Positions 30,599 through 41,015 of a DNA stretch of 64,000 nt are shown here, piece by piece; position 1 is the stretch's first letter, and every line of letters starts with the position of its first letter. The position numbers and the translations under genes are program-made. The DNA comes from Nocardia rhamnosiphila NBRC 108938 (GTDB lineage Bacteria; Actinomycetota; Actinomycetes; Mycobacteriales; Mycobacteriaceae). The notes under the pieces were generated by a model, which was not told the origin of the DNA, did not search any database, and worked only from the letters and a program-made list of their open reading frames with translations. Location of the stretch: assembly GCF_000720425.1 (NCBI RefSeq), contig NZ_JOAJ01000003.1, positions 434,001 to 498,000 of the forward strand, given 5' to 3'.

Positions 30599-31287
30599 CG
30601 GCGGCGTGCGGGGACCGGCAACCAGCCGTCCTCCACCGCCCGCTTGTACAGGTCGGTCTTGGTGGGTGCGGGACGTCCCGCGTCGGCGTACTTCTGCCGG
30701 ATCCGGCCCAGATAGTCGTTGACGGTCTGTTCCGACAGGCCGGTCAGCCGGGCCACCCGGGAGGCCTTCTCCCCGGAGGCGTACAGAGTGAGCACCTCTT
30801 CCTGCCGGGGGCTCAGACCCACCCCGGACAGGTGCGGGTCACCGTCGATGGCCGCGGCCCAGTCGGTGGTCACCACCTGTTCACCGGAGGCCGCGCGGCG
30901 GACCGCCGCGACCACCGCGGCCACATCCTCCGACTTGCGCAACACACCCAGTACCCCCGCCCGCGCGGCCGAACGCACCAGATACGGATTCTCCGCGCCG
31001 GTGTACACCAATACCTCGACGCCGCGGGCACGCAAAGCTCGCACATTGTCCTCGGGCACGGAATCGTCGCCGAGCCGCAGATCCAGCACGACCAGGTCCA
31101 GCACCCAGGCGCCGCCGAGTAGGCAGGCCGGATGCTCCAGCAGTCCGGCGACCGTGGTGGCGGTCGCGACCAGCCTCAGATCCGGATGCGGCCCGAGCAT
31201 CGCGCCCAATCCGATCGCCACCGATTCGTGGTCCTCCACCAACCCGATCCGGTGTGGCACATCTGTTTTCGCGACAGCGTCGCTCAC
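30595..31287 (-). CDS. LuxR-family response regulator
   Basis: A 230-residue regulator. The receiver has acidic residues in GLVEDHES, the phospho-acceptor in VVLDLRLGDD, the Thr in VLVYTGAE and the Lys in VLRKSED. The C-terminal helix-turn-helix is GLSPRQEEVLTLYASGEKAS with SEQTVNDYLGRIRQKY. GTG 31287 has GGGAG at ribosome-site distance; the 23 residues before it have no support. It leads the three-gene operon, whose target genes are unknown. Confidence 0.9.
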   Translation of the reverse strand: MSDAVAKTDVPHRIGLVEDHESVAIGLGAMLGPHPDLRLVATATTVAGLLEHPACLLGGAWVLDLVVLDLRLGDDSVPEDNVRALRARGVEVLVYTGAENPYLVRSAARAGVLGVLRKSEDVAAVVAAVRRAASGEQVVTTDWAAAIDGDPHLSGVGLSPRQEEVLTLYASGEKASRVARLTGLSEQTVNDYLGRIRQKYADAGRPAPTKTDLYKRAVEDGWLPVPARRR

Positions 31288-31386
31288 CTCTGAACTCCCG
31301 TCACCCCGACCCGGTCTTCTGTCCAGAAGTATGGCGGTCCGGGCGTGGCCGGTCATCCCTATTCCCGGGGAGGGTGAGCCATGAGG

Positions 31387-31839
31387 TCAGCCCATCAGCC
31401 GGGCGGCCACCGTGGCGCCCAGCTCCCAGCAGCGCTCGAGATCGTCCTTCGCCGGCTTGCCCATCACCACCACCGGATTCGCCGCCTTGACCCAGCCGAG
31501 TCCGGTGGTTATCGATTCCACACCCCGCTCGGCACCTTCGGCGCCCTCGTTCCCGTGGATGTACAGCCCGTACGGCCGGCCACGGGTGCTGTCCAGGCAC
31601 GGGTAGTAGCAGGTGTCGAACGCGTGCTTCAACGCACCGGACATGTAGCCCAGGTTGGCCGGGGTGCCCAGCAGATAGCCGTCGGCGGCCAGCATTTCGT
31701 CGGGAGTGAGCGCCAATGCCGCACGGCGGACCACATCCACCCCTTCGATCTCCGGGTCGGTCGCCCCCGCCAGGACCGCTTCGAACATCGCCTGCATATG
31801 CGGGGACGGCGTGTGGTGGACGATCAGCAACCTCGGCAC
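31387..31839 (-). CDS. Flavodoxin/NAD(P)H-FMN-reductase-like protein, Rv2771c-like
   Basis: A 150-residue flavodoxin-fold protein. The FMN phosphate loop is HHTPSPHMQAMFE and the isoalloxazine loop is LLGTPANLGYMSGALKHAFD. GTG 31839 has TAGGCT 7 nt upstream (31847-31852), consistent with a leaderless start. It corresponds in size and position to M. tuberculosis Rv2771c, downstream of the Rv2772c- and dapB-like genes. The electron partner is unknown. Confidence 0.83.
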   Translation of the reverse strand: MPRLLIVHHTPSPHMQAMFEAVLAGATDPEIEGVDVVRRAALALTPDEMLAADGYLLGTPANLGYMSGALKHAFDTCYYPCLDSTRGRPYGLYIHGNEGAEGAERGVESITTGLGWVKAANPVVVMGKPAKDDLERCWELGATVAARLMG

Positions 31840-31870
31840 CTCGCCGAGCCTAACGGCTCCCGGCGGCGGT

Positions 31871-33159
<1,289 letters not shown>

Positions 33160-33174
33160 CTACTGTGTTTATTT

Positions 33175-33287
33175 GCGCGCCTCCGGCGCGCGGGGTCGAG
33201 GCCCCCGAAGGTCCCGCCGTTCAGGCCTCGAGACTCGCGCTTCGCGCATGCACTTCGAGGCCTGAACGGCGGGACGGGCCTCGACCC
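33175..33287. repeat. Compound inverted repeat between dapB and alcohol dehydrogenase genes
   Basis: Three nested or adjacent pairings occupy 113 bp. GCGCGCC/GGCGCGC (33175-33181 with 33185-33191) forms a small hairpin. GGGTCGAGGCCC pairs with GGGCCTCGACCC (33193-33204 with 33276-33287). Inside it, a perfect 20-bp arm at 33212-33231 pairs with 33255-33274, with a 23-nt loop that can itself fold (GCGC/GCGC). It begins 10 bp after the dehydrogenase stop. It is larger than an ordinary terminator and resembles a small non-autonomous repeat element. Confidence 0.75.
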
Positions 33288-33297
33288 GGAACACAGA

Positions 33298-34398
33298 TCA
33301 GAACATGATCACCTGGCGGAGGGCATGGCCGGCAGCGAGTTCGTCCATGGCACCGTTGATATCCGCCAGCCCGATCCGGGCGGAGATGAGTTTTTCCACC
33401 GGGAGGCGGCCCTCGCGCCACATCCGGACATACTCGGGAATATCACGCGAGGGGACCGCCGAGCCGAGGTAGCTGCCGACGATCGAGCGACCCTGGGCCA
33501 CCAGACCCAGGGGTGAGATGGTCGCGCGGGCGTCGGGGGCGGGCAGGCCCACCGTCACGGTGACACCGCCGGGCGCGGTGGCCGCGACCGCGCTCTCGAA
33601 GGCCCGGGCGGAGCCGACCGCTTCGACCACGACTTCCGCCTGGACACCCCGGTCGGCGACTTCGGCGGGCGTGTGCGCGCTCCCGGCCCCGAGTTCGCGG
33701 GCCAGCGCCAGTTTGTCCGGGACCGTGTCGACGGCGATCACCTCCCGGACCCCCAGGGAGACCGCCACCAGGACGGCCGCCATACCCACACCGCCGAGGC
33801 CCACCACCATGACCCGGTCGGTCGCGGCCGGTTTCGCCGAGTTCAGCAGGGCACCGCCGCCTGTCAGGACCGCGCATCCGAGCACGGCGGCGACTTCCGG
33901 CGGCACGTCGTCGTCCACCGGCACCACGGAACGCCGGTCCACCACCGCGTGGGTCGCGAACCCGGAGACTCCGAGATGGTGCTGGACTTCGGCGCCGTCG
34001 CGGTGCAGTCGGCGGCCGCCACCGAGCAGTTCGCCCGCGTTGTTGGCCGCGCTACCGGGAATACACGGGGTCCGGCCACCGGAAGCGCAACCGGCGCATT
34101 CGCCGCAGCGCGGCAGGAAGGTCATCGCGACCCGCCGCCCGACGGGCAGGTCTACGCCGGGACCCGCTTGGACGACCTTGCCCGATGCTTCGTGTCCGAG
34201 CAGCATCGGTACCGGTCGCACCCGGTTGCCGTCGACCACCGAGAGGTCGGAGTGGCAGAGGCCGGCGGCTTCGATACGCACCAGGATCTCGCCGGGCCCG
34301 GGGTCGGCGAGCTCGAGCTCGCTGATGGTGATCGGCGCCGACTCGGCGTACGGCACCGGTGCGCCGATCCGTTCCAGGACTGCCCCACGAATTCTCAT
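33298..34398 (-). CDS. Zinc-dependent alcohol dehydrogenase (MDR family)
   Basis: A 366-residue medium-chain dehydrogenase. The catalytic zinc ligand is in EAAGLCHSDLSV with LGHEASGKV. The structural zinc loop is CGECAGCASGGRTPC, and the NAD loop is VVGLGGVGMAAVL. It resembles class-III-like or mycothiol/glutathione-independent long-chain alcohol dehydrogenases; the substrate is open. ATG 34398 has TACCGT 7 nt upstream (34406-34411), favouring a leaderless start over the ATG at 34434. Confidence 0.88.
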   Translation of the reverse strand: MRIRGAVLERIGAPVPYAESAPITISELELADPGPGEILVRIEAAGLCHSDLSVVDGNRVRPVPMLLGHEASGKVVQAGPGVDLPVGRRVAMTFLPRCGECAGCASGGRTPCIPGSAANNAGELLGGGRRLHRDGAEVQHHLGVSGFATHAVVDRRSVVPVDDDVPPEVAAVLGCAVLTGGGALLNSAKPAATDRVMVVGLGGVGMAAVLVAVSLGVREVIAVDTVPDKLALARELGAGSAHTPAEVADRGVQAEVVVEAVGSARAFESAVAATAPGGVTVTVGLPAPDARATISPLGLVAQGRSIVGSYLGSAVPSRDIPEYVRMWREGRLPVEKLISARIGLADINGAMDELAAGHALRQVIMF

Positions 34399-34535
34399 GG
34401 TCACCACGGTAGGCCGCGCCGGGGTTTCGATCATGATCCGGTTCGGACTATTCTCCTGTGGCGTGATGGTGCTCCCGTTGGCCGCCTTGTACCGAGCCCG
34501 GGGTCGGGACCATCACGACTCGAGGAGATATTCCT

Positions 34536-34931
34536 TTGTCCGTTCAGTTCAACCACACCATTGTCGGATGCCGTGACAACCGCGAATCGGCCGAATTCTG
34601 GGGCGATATCCTGGGCGTGGAACCGGGCGCCCCATGGGGCCACTTCATTCCACTCGTCACCGGCAACGGGGTCACGTTCGATTTCGCGAACGTTCCTCCG
34701 CATATCACCGAGATCCAGGGCCAGCACTACGCGTTCCTGGTCTCGGAGCAGGAGTTCGACGCCGCCTACGCCAAGATCCAGCGGTACGGTCTCGAACACT
34801 GGGCCGACCCGCAGCAGAAAGCCGCGGGCGAGATCAACCACAACGACGGCGGGCGCGGCGTCTACTTCTTGGACCCCAGCGGTCACTATATGGAGTTGAT
34901 CACCGTGCCCTACGGGGGATGGCCGGCGTAG
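34536..34931 (+). CDS. VOC-family protein
   Basis: A 131-residue glyoxalase/bleomycin-resistance-fold protein. Probable metal ligands are His in VQFNHTIVGC, His in GQHYAFLVSEQ and Glu in DPSGHYMELITVP. The TTG at 34536 is supported by GAGGAGA at ribosome-site distance. Its stop lies 2 bp from the end of the convergent MFS gene. The substrate is unknown. Confidence 0.85.
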   Translation: MSVQFNHTIVGCRDNRESAEFWGDILGVEPGAPWGHFIPLVTGNGVTFDFANVPPHITEIQGQHYAFLVSEQEFDAAYAKIQRYGLEHWADPQQKAAGEINHNDGGRGVYFLDPSGHYMELITVPYGGWPA

Positions 34932-34933
34932 CC

Positions 34934-36133
34934 CTACCGGGTGCCGCGGCGCAATCCCAGCGTCGCGGCACCCAGGCAGGCCACCGCGACGACGCCCACG
35001 AACCAGGGGAACACCGTATGCAGGCCCCAGGTCGTGGCGGCCCAGCCCGCGAGGACGGTCGGCAGCGCCATGGAGGTGTAGGCGAGCAGGTAGTAGGCCG
35101 ACATGGTCTCGCCCCGCCGGTGTTCGGGCACCACATGGGAGAGGTGGCGCAGCGACCCACCGAAGCCGAGGCCGAAGGTGGCACCGAGCAGGACACCGGC
35201 CGCCAGTACCGCGACCCAGTTGTGCGTACCCAGCGCGGGCACGGTCAGGACCAGGGCGACGGCCATTCCGATATCGCCGCCGACGGCCGCGCGCCGGGCC
35301 GGGATGGCGGTGGCGAACAATTGGACGAGCGCGGCCGCCGTCGCGGTCGCCGCCACCACGACCCCGCCGAAGACGAGATTGTGGATACCGGTCTGCTGCG
35401 CGGCCAGCGACGGATACAGCGACAGCAGTACGCCGAGCACCGACCACGCGGCCATGACCCCCATCGCGGCGAACCAGAAGTCTGCGCGGATCTCGCGGGG
35501 TACGGCGGGACGGGCGATGCGGATCCGGCCGGCGGCCCGCGCCGCGTGCGGTTCGCGTAATGCCAGTACGCCGGCGGTGACGAGCAGGCAGACAATGCTG
35601 ATCACCACATACGGTGTGCGCAGCGGATGGGGTGCGTACTGGGCCAGCAGCGCCGAGCCCATGATGGCCACCGCCATACCCACATTGAACGCGACGCCGG
35701 TGAGCTGACCCGAGCGCGCGCCGCGATGCGGTCGTAGGTCGAGCAGCGCCGCCGCCCCGGCGACCACGGTGGCGCCGACGGCCATTCCGTGCAGGGCGCG
35801 GGCGAGTAGCAGCATGGGCACGGTATCGGCGAGTACGAACACCACCAGGCCGGCGATCATCACCGCGAACGCCCCGAGCAGGACGGGTTTGCGCCCGACC
35901 ACATCGGAGATCCGGCCCGACACGAGGACTGCGCCGAGGGCCGCGATCGCGTAGACCGCGAAGACGACGGTGGTGGTCAGCGGGGAGAGATGCCACTGCT
36001 GTTCGTAGAGACCGTAGAGCGGGGCCGGTACACCGGAGACCCCGAGAGCGACGCCCGTCGCACCGAGGACGAGACCGTAGGCCCAGGGTTGGATCGTTCT
36101 TTCGTCGGTGAGTACCGCCGCTGTCGCTGCCAT
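34934..36133 (-). CDS. MFS transporter
   Basis: A 399-residue, 12-helix major facilitator. The motif-A-like loop is GRISDVVGRKPVLLGAF after helix 2, and a second copy lies in the central loop. The profile is typical of drug/H+ antiporters. It is divergent from an ArsR-type regulator across two copies of a palindromic site; its -10 (TAGGCT, 36178-36183) lies between them. Repression by the regulator and export of the inducing compound is the simplest model. Confidence 0.87.
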   Translation of the reverse strand: MAATAAVLTDERTIQPWAYGLVLGATGVALGVSGVPAPLYGLYEQQWHLSPLTTTVVFAVYAIAALGAVLVSGRISDVVGRKPVLLGAFAVMIAGLVVFVLADTVPMLLLARALHGMAVGATVVAGAAALLDLRPHRGARSGQLTGVAFNVGMAVAIMGSALLAQYAPHPLRTPYVVISIVCLLVTAGVLALREPHAARAAGRIRIARPAVPREIRADFWFAAMGVMAAWSVLGVLLSLYPSLAAQQTGIHNLVFGGVVVAATATAAALVQLFATAIPARRAAVGGDIGMAVALVLTVPALGTHNWVAVLAAGVLLGATFGLGFGGSLRHLSHVVPEHRRGETMSAYYLLAYTSMALPTVLAGWAATTWGLHTVFPWFVGVVAVACLGAATLGLRRGTR

Positions 36134-36153
36134 GAGAACCCCGAAACAGGTAA

Positions 36154-36209
36154 GTTTGACGTTGATCGAACTGCATCGAGCCTAAACCTAGGTTCGATGA
36201 TCATCAAAC
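36154..36209. promoter_or_regulatory. Two palindromic operators between MFS and ArsR-type genes
   Basis: Site 1 is GTTTGACGTTGATCGAAC (36154-36171) and site 2 is GTTCGATGATCATCAAAC (36192-36209). Both fit GTTYGA-N6-TCRAAC, and site 2 is the reverse complement of site 1 at 15 of 18 positions. Between them lies TAGGCT for the MFS gene on the minus strand. TAGGTT (36189-36194), for the regulator on the plus strand, runs into site 2. The arrangement suits one repressor controlling both genes. Confidence 0.65.
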
Positions 36210-36224
36210 CCGAGCGAGTAGATC

Positions 36225-36563
36225 ATGACGCAGACCACACCGACCACGGATACCCCGACCCCGGTGGCCCCGCTCCCCGTGGTCCTGGCCGCACTCCAGG
36301 ACCCGGTGCGCCTGGAAATGGTCCGCCGCCTGCACAACGCGGACGACGCCGTACGCTGCGCCGCACTCTACGAAGTGATCAACAAATCGACCGCCACCCA
36401 CCACTTCAAGGTGCTGCGCGAAGCCGGTGTCATCGAACGCCTGATGATCGACGGCCAGACCCATCAGCGACTGCGCACCGGCGATCTCGACCGGGCCCTG
36501 CCCGGCCTGCTGGACTCCGTCGTCGGCGCCGCCAATCGCGCGGCCCCCCGCCGAGACGACTGA
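36225..36563 (+). CDS. ArsR-type winged-helix regulator
   Basis: A 112-residue small DNA-binding protein. The winged helix covers LAALQDPVRLEMVRRLHNAD, recognition helix STATHHFKVLREAGVIERL and wing IDGQTHQRLRTGDL. No metal-binding cysteine pair is seen, so a redox- or drug-type ligand is more likely than a metal. It is divergent from the MFS gene and overlooks two matched operators, so it is probably autoregulatory. Confidence 0.87.
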   Translation: MTQTTPTTDTPTPVAPLPVVLAALQDPVRLEMVRRLHNADDAVRCAALYEVINKSTATHHFKVLREAGVIERLMIDGQTHQRLRTGDLDRALPGLLDSVVGAANRAAPRRDD

Positions 36564-36658
36564 CCGCCGAGCGGGCGAGGCGGCCGGCTCGGCGACACAG
36601 CGATACCTGCCGCCTGCAGCACCGAACCGGGCGAGACCCGGTATTCGAGCCGAGTCGT

Positions 36659-38038
36659 TCAGCTCGCGGCGAGTCGGCGCACCGGCGCCGGGAGATCGCG
36701 GACCCGCTGATACGGCCCCGCCACCGACGCGGCGAACGGCCGGGACAGCAACGCCGCCGCGACCTCGCCGACCTCCTCGGTGGTCACCGCGTCGATCCGG
36801 GCCAGCGTCTCGGACACACTGCGATGGTTGCCGTAGCTGAGCTCACTGCGGCCGATCCGGTTCATCCGGGACGCCGAATCCTCCAGACCCAGCACCAGCC
36901 CGCCGCGCAGCGAACCCTTGGCCCGGGCGCATTCGGCATCGGTGATCCCGTCCGCCGCGATCTCCTCGAGTACCCCGCGGGCCAGCGTCGCCACCTCACC
37001 GAGATTCTCCGGCTGGCAGCCCAGGTACACCGAGAACGCGCCGGTATCGGCGAAGGTATCCACACTGGAGTACACCGAGTAGGCGAGCCCTCGTTCCTCC
37101 CGGATCCGCTGGAACAGCCGGGAACTCAGGCCGCCGCCGACCACTGTGTTGAGCACCGACAGCGGCCACCGCAGCTGTCCTTCGTGGCGGCCGTAGGCCC
37201 GCACCCCGAACACCAGATGCGCCTGTTCGCTGTCCCGGTTGGACCAGGTCAGCCTCGGCTCGTCCCGGGTACGGAACCGGCCCTCGCGCCGCGGCGCGGG
37301 CAGCGCGCCGGGGTCGAGCCGGCCGGCGACCGCGCGATGTACCAGTTCCACGGTGTGCTCGTGCTCGATATTGCCCGCGACCGCGACGACCATCCGGTCG
37401 GGGGTGTAGCGGCGCTGATGAAAGGAACGCAGCTGGCTCGCGCGCATCCCCTCGATGGATTCCACCGAACCGATGATCGGGCGGCCGATCGGGTGATCAC
37501 CGAACAGCGCGGTGAGGAAGGCGTCACCGACGAGATCCTCCGGATCGTCGTCGCGCATCGCGATCTCCTCCAGCACGACCTGCCGTTCCACATCGACATC
37601 GGCCGCCCGGCACAGTCCGTTGAGCACCACATCGGTGACCAGATCCACCGCCAGCGGCAGATCCTCGTCCACCACGTGGGCGTAGTAGCAGGTCTGCTCC
37701 TTGGCGGTGAACGCGTTGAGTTCGCCACCGACGGCATCCATGGCCTCGGCGATATCCAGCGCCGAACGGCTCGGCGTGGCCTTGAACAGCAGGTGTTCCA
37801 GGAAATGCGCGGCACCGGCGACGGTCGGGCCCTCGTCGCGCGAGCCGACCCCCACCCATACGCCGACAGACGCCGAACGCACGCCGGGTACGTGCTCGGT
37901 CACCACGCGCAGACCACCCGGCAGGACGGTACGCCGTACTCCGTAGTCGATATCGACCGTTTCGCCGATCCGCCACGCCGATGACGAACCCCCCTGCCCA
38001 CTCGGGCGCAGGGGGGCCGTCGTTTTCTGCTCCGTCAC
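36659..38038 (-). CDS. pepR: M16-family zinc peptidase PepR
   Basis: A 459-residue insulinase/mitochondrial-processing-peptidase-like protein. The inverted zinc motif HFLEH lies in VAGAAHFLEHLLFK, and the distal glutamate in VVLEEIAMRDDDPEDL. The C-terminal half (LGGGLSSRLFQ equivalents: GGGLSSRLFQRIREERGLAY) is the second M16 domain. It follows PNPase by 10 bp as in M. tuberculosis (Rv2782c after gpsI). The start GTG at 38038 is the only in-frame start near the domain. Its first codons contain a 9-bp hairpin. Confidence 0.9.
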   Translation of the reverse strand: MTEQKTTAPLRPSGQGGSSSAWRIGETVDIDYGVRRTVLPGGLRVVTEHVPGVRSASVGVWVGVGSRDEGPTVAGAAHFLEHLLFKATPSRSALDIAEAMDAVGGELNAFTAKEQTCYYAHVVDEDLPLAVDLVTDVVLNGLCRAADVDVERQVVLEEIAMRDDDPEDLVGDAFLTALFGDHPIGRPIIGSVESIEGMRASQLRSFHQRRYTPDRMVVAVAGNIEHEHTVELVHRAVAGRLDPGALPAPRREGRFRTRDEPRLTWSNRDSEQAHLVFGVRAYGRHEGQLRWPLSVLNTVVGGGLSSRLFQRIREERGLAYSVYSSVDTFADTGAFSVYLGCQPENLGEVATLARGVLEEIAADGITDAECARAKGSLRGGLVLGLEDSASRMNRIGRSELSYGNHRSVSETLARIDAVTTEEVGEVAAALLSRPFAASVAGPYQRVRDLPAPVRRLAAS

Positions 38039-38048
38039 ACGACCAGTA

Positions 38049-40346
38049 CTACTCGGTCGCCGCCGCGTCCGCATCGGCGGGCGCTTCGTCGGCGGTCTCG
38101 TCGACGGGGATCAGCGAGATCTTGCCGCGGTTGTCGATATCGGCGATCTCCACGCGCAGTTTGTCGCCGACGTTCACCACGTCCTCGACCTTGGCCACGC
38201 GCTTGCCGTTGCCCAGCTTGGAGATGTGCACCAGGCCGTCCCGACCCGGCAGCAGCGAGACGAACGCACCGAAGGCGGTGGTCTTGACCACGGTGCCGAG
38301 GAACCGCTCACCGACCTTCGGCAGCTGCGGGTTGGCGATCGCGTTGATCGCGTCGATCGCCGCCTGCGCCGACGGGCCGTCGGTGGCGCCGACGAACACG
38401 GTGCCGTCGTCCTCGATGGAGATATTGGCGCCGGTGTCCTCGGTGATCTGGTTGATCATCTTGCCCTTGGGCCCGATCACCTCGCCGATCTTGTCGACCG
38501 GGATCTTGATGGCGGTGACCCGCGGGGCGTAGGGGCTCATCTCGTCCGGGGTGGCGATGGCCTCGGCCATCACGTCCAGGATGGTGGTGCGGGCGTCGTG
38601 CGCCTGGCTCAACGCACCGGCCAGCACCTGGGAGGGGATACCGTCCAGCTTGGTGTCGAGCTGCAGGGCGGTGACGAAGCCCCGGGTACCGGCGACCTTG
38701 AAGTCCATATCGCCGAAGGCGTCCTCGGCGCCGAGGATATCGGTCAGCGCCACATAGCGGACCTCCTGCGCGCCGGCCTCGTTGGTGACGGTGTCCGACA
38801 CCAGGCCCATGGCGATACCCGCGACCGGCGCCTTCAGCGGCACACCGGCGTTGAGCAGCGACAGGGTCGAGGCGCAGACCGAACCCATCGAGGTCGAACC
38901 GTTGGAGCCCAGCGCCTCCGACACCTGCCGGATCGCGTACGGGAACTCCTCCTGGCTCGGCAGCACCGGGATCAGCGCCCGCTCGGCCAGTGCGCCGTGG
39001 CCGATCTCGCGGCGCTTGGGCGAACCGACCCGACCGGTTTCACCGGTCGAGTACGGCGGGAAGTTGTAGTGGTGCATGTAGCGCTTGGAGGTTTCCGGGC
39101 CGAGCGAATCGACCTGCTGCGCCATCTTGACCATATCGAGGGTGGTCACACCCATGATCTGGGTTTCGCCGCGCTCGAACAGCGCCGAACCGTGGGCCCG
39201 CGGCACCACGGCGACCTCGGCCGACAGCGCCCGGATATCGGCCAGACCGCGGCCGTCGATCCGGAAACCGTCGGTGAGGATGCGCTGACGGACCAGCTTC
39301 TTGGTGACCGAGCGGAACGCGGCCCCCAGCTCCTTCTCCCGGCCCTCGAACGATTCGCCGAGGCGGGACAGCACCTCGAGTTTGATCTCGTCGATCTTCT
39401 CGTCGCGCTCCTGCTTACCGGCAATGCTCAGCGCCTCCGACAGCGGCGCCTTCGCGGCGTCCTCGACGGCGGCGTACGCGTCGTCGGCATACGGCGGGAA
39501 CAGCGGGAATTCCTCGGTGGGCTTGGCCGCGAGCTCGGCCAGGTCCTGCTGCGCCCGGCACAACCGCGCGATGAACGGCTTGGCGGCCTCGAGCCCCTCG
39601 GCGACCACGGCCTCGGTCGGCGCCTGCGCGCCGCCGTCGATCAGCGCGATCACATTGTCGGTGGCTTCGGCCTCGACCATCATGATCGCCACATCACCGG
39701 TGTCGGTGACCCGGCCGGCCACGACCATATCGAAAACAGCCTTCTCCAGCTGCTCGACGGTCGGGAAGGCGACCCACTGGCCACCCGCGGCGGTACCCAC
39801 CGCCGGATCGTTGATCAGGGCGACCCGAACGCCGCCGACCGGGCCCGAGAACGGCAGGCCCGAGATCTGGGTGGACGCCGACGCCGCGTTGATGGCGACC
39901 ACGTCGTAGAGATCCTTGGGATCGAGGCTCAGTACGGTCACCACGACCTGGATCTCGTTGCGCAGGCCGTCGACGAACGACGGGCGCAACGGCCGGTCGA
40001 TCAGCCGGCAGGTGAGGATCGCGTCGGTGGAGGGACGGCCCTCGCGGCGGAAGAACGAACCGGGGATCCGGCCCGCCGCGTACATCCGCTCCTCGACATC
40101 GACGGTCAGCGGGAAGAAGTCGAACTGGTCCTTGGGGTGCTTACCGGCGGTGGTCGCCGACAGCAGCATGGTCTCGTCGTCCAGGTAGGCGACGACCGAT
40201 CCGGCGGCTTGTTTCGCGAGCCGGCCCGTCTCGAAACGAACCGTGCGGGTGCCGAAACCGCCGTTGTCGATCAGCGCGACGGATTCGAAAACACCCGGTT
40301 CGACCTCGATGGCCGAGCTCTTCGAGCGTTCAATCGTTTCTGGCAT
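38049..40346 (-). CDS. gpsI: Polyribonucleotide nucleotidyltransferase
   Basis: PNPase, 765 residues: a 3'-5' phosphorolytic exoribonuclease and degradosome partner. Two RNase PH domains (the second with [16 protein letters not shown]) are followed by a KH domain ([19 protein letters not shown]) and an S1 domain ([20 protein letters not shown]). The acidic tail ends ADADAAATE. It lies between rpsO and pepR as in mycobacteria; the lppU gene that M. tuberculosis has in between is absent. A stable stem-loop lies in its leader. Confidence 0.96.
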   Translation of the reverse strand: MPETIERSKSSAIEVEPGVFESVALIDNGGFGTRTVRFETGRLAKQAAGSVVAYLDDETMLLSATTAGKHPKDQFDFFPLTVDVEERMYAAGRIPGSFFRREGRPSTDAILTCRLIDRPLRPSFVDGLRNEIQVVVTVLSLDPKDLYDVVAINAASASTQISGLPFSGPVGGVRVALINDPAVGTAAGGQWVAFPTVEQLEKAVFDMVVAGRVTDTGDVAIMMVEAEATDNVIALIDGGAQAPTEAVVAEGLEAAKPFIARLCRAQQDLAELAAKPTEEFPLFPPYADDAYAAVEDAAKAPLSEALSIAGKQERDEKIDEIKLEVLSRLGESFEGREKELGAAFRSVTKKLVRQRILTDGFRIDGRGLADIRALSAEVAVVPRAHGSALFERGETQIMGVTTLDMVKMAQQVDSLGPETSKRYMHHYNFPPYSTGETGRVGSPKRREIGHGALAERALIPVLPSQEEFPYAIRQVSEALGSNGSTSMGSVCASTLSLLNAGVPLKAPVAGIAMGLVSDTVTNEAGAQEVRYVALTDILGAEDAFGDMDFKVAGTRGFVTALQLDTKLDGIPSQVLAGALSQAHDARTTILDVMAEAIATPDEMSPYAPRVTAIKIPVDKIGEVIGPKGKMINQITEDTGANISIEDDGTVFVGATDGPSAQAAIDAINAIANPQLPKVGERFLGTVVKTTAFGAFVSLLPGRDGLVHISKLGNGKRVAKVEDVVNVGDKLRVEIADIDNRGKISLIPVDETADEAPADADAAATE

Positions 40347-40371
40347 TTCTCTGTTCTCAACCTCTCGTCTC

Positions 40372-40403
40372 GCCGGATACAGCGCCCGGTGGCGCGATCC
40401 GGC
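40372..40403 (-). promoter_or_regulatory. Stem-loop in the PNPase leader
   Basis: GCCGGAT (40372-40378) pairs with ATCCGGC (40397-40403), and an inner GCGCC (40382-40386) pairs with GGCGC (40391-40395) around a CGGT loop. It is 26-57 nt before the PNPase ATG. PNPase messages in enterobacteria are autoregulated through a leader stem; the same is only an inference here. The rest of the 400-bp gap up to the rpsO terminator shows nothing I recognise. Confidence 0.45.
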
Positions 40404-40663
40404 TGTGTCAGCCGTACCAGGTTCGAACGCGGCGCGTCGGCGGAACCGCGGTGACCGTCGGGGTCAGCGGTGGCCGTATTCGTGCTGCGGCGCGTACACC
40501 CGGCCGGGCTCCCCTTGGAGCCGGCGACGCGGAGGCGGTCATCGATCGAAGCTCTCCGGCGTATCACATCCGGGCCGAAAAGCCACTACCGAAGACCGAC
40601 GCCACGAGCGCGGGTGTGCACGGCTGGTTCTGTCGTTCCGTGCCCGGGAGACCCCCGGTACAC

Positions 40664-40703
40664 GAAAATGCCGACGAGGCGATTGTATGCGCCCCGTCGG
40701 CAT
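40664..40703 (-). terminator. Intrinsic terminator of rpsO
   Basis: On the minus strand the stem ATGCCGACG/CGTCGGCAT (40703-40695 with 40676-40668), extended by GGCG/CGCC, is followed by TTTTC. It lies 43 nt beyond the rpsO stop. Confidence 0.8.
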
Positions 40704-40745
40704 ACGTACCGCCCGGCTCATCGAACCGGGCGTGTTCAAGATCGA

Positions 40746-41015
40746 TCAGCGCCGCAGACCGAGGCGTTCGATCAGGCTGCGGTAGCGGTTGATGTCGTTG
40801 TTCTGCAGGTACTTCGACAGCCGCTTGCGGCGACCGATCAGCGCCATCAGCCCGTGGCGGGTGTGGTGATCGTGCTTGTGCACCTTCAGGTGCTCGGTGA
40901 TATCGGAGATACGCTTGGTCAGCAGCGCGATCTGGGCCTCCGGCGAACCGGTGTCCGTCTCGTGCAGACCGTACTCCGCGAGAATGGTCTTCTTCTGCTC
41001 GGTGGTCAGCGCCAT
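40746..41015 (-). CDS. rpsO: 30S ribosomal protein S15
   Basis: An 89-residue protein of standard S15 length, [20 protein letters not shown]..., with the conserved [23 protein letters not shown]-binding segment and the end ERLGLRR. It binds 16S rRNA helices 20-22 during platform assembly. ATG 41015 is the family start. A T-tailed terminator separates it from PNPase. Confidence 0.98.
   Translation of the reverse strand: MALTTEQKKTILAEYGLHETDTGSPEAQIALLTKRISDITEHLKVHKHDHHTRHGLMALIGRRKRLSKYLQNNDINRYRSLIERLGLRR

Noticed and set aside
33276..33287. Outer arm of the dapB-adh repeat as an attachment site
   Set aside because: No integrase, tRNA gene or matching second site is present, so an att site is not supported.
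40539..40739. 66-codon minus-strand frame between rpsO and PNPase as an lppU equivalent
   Set aside because: It has no signal peptide or lipobox, is Arg/Ser-rich and covers the rpsO terminator.
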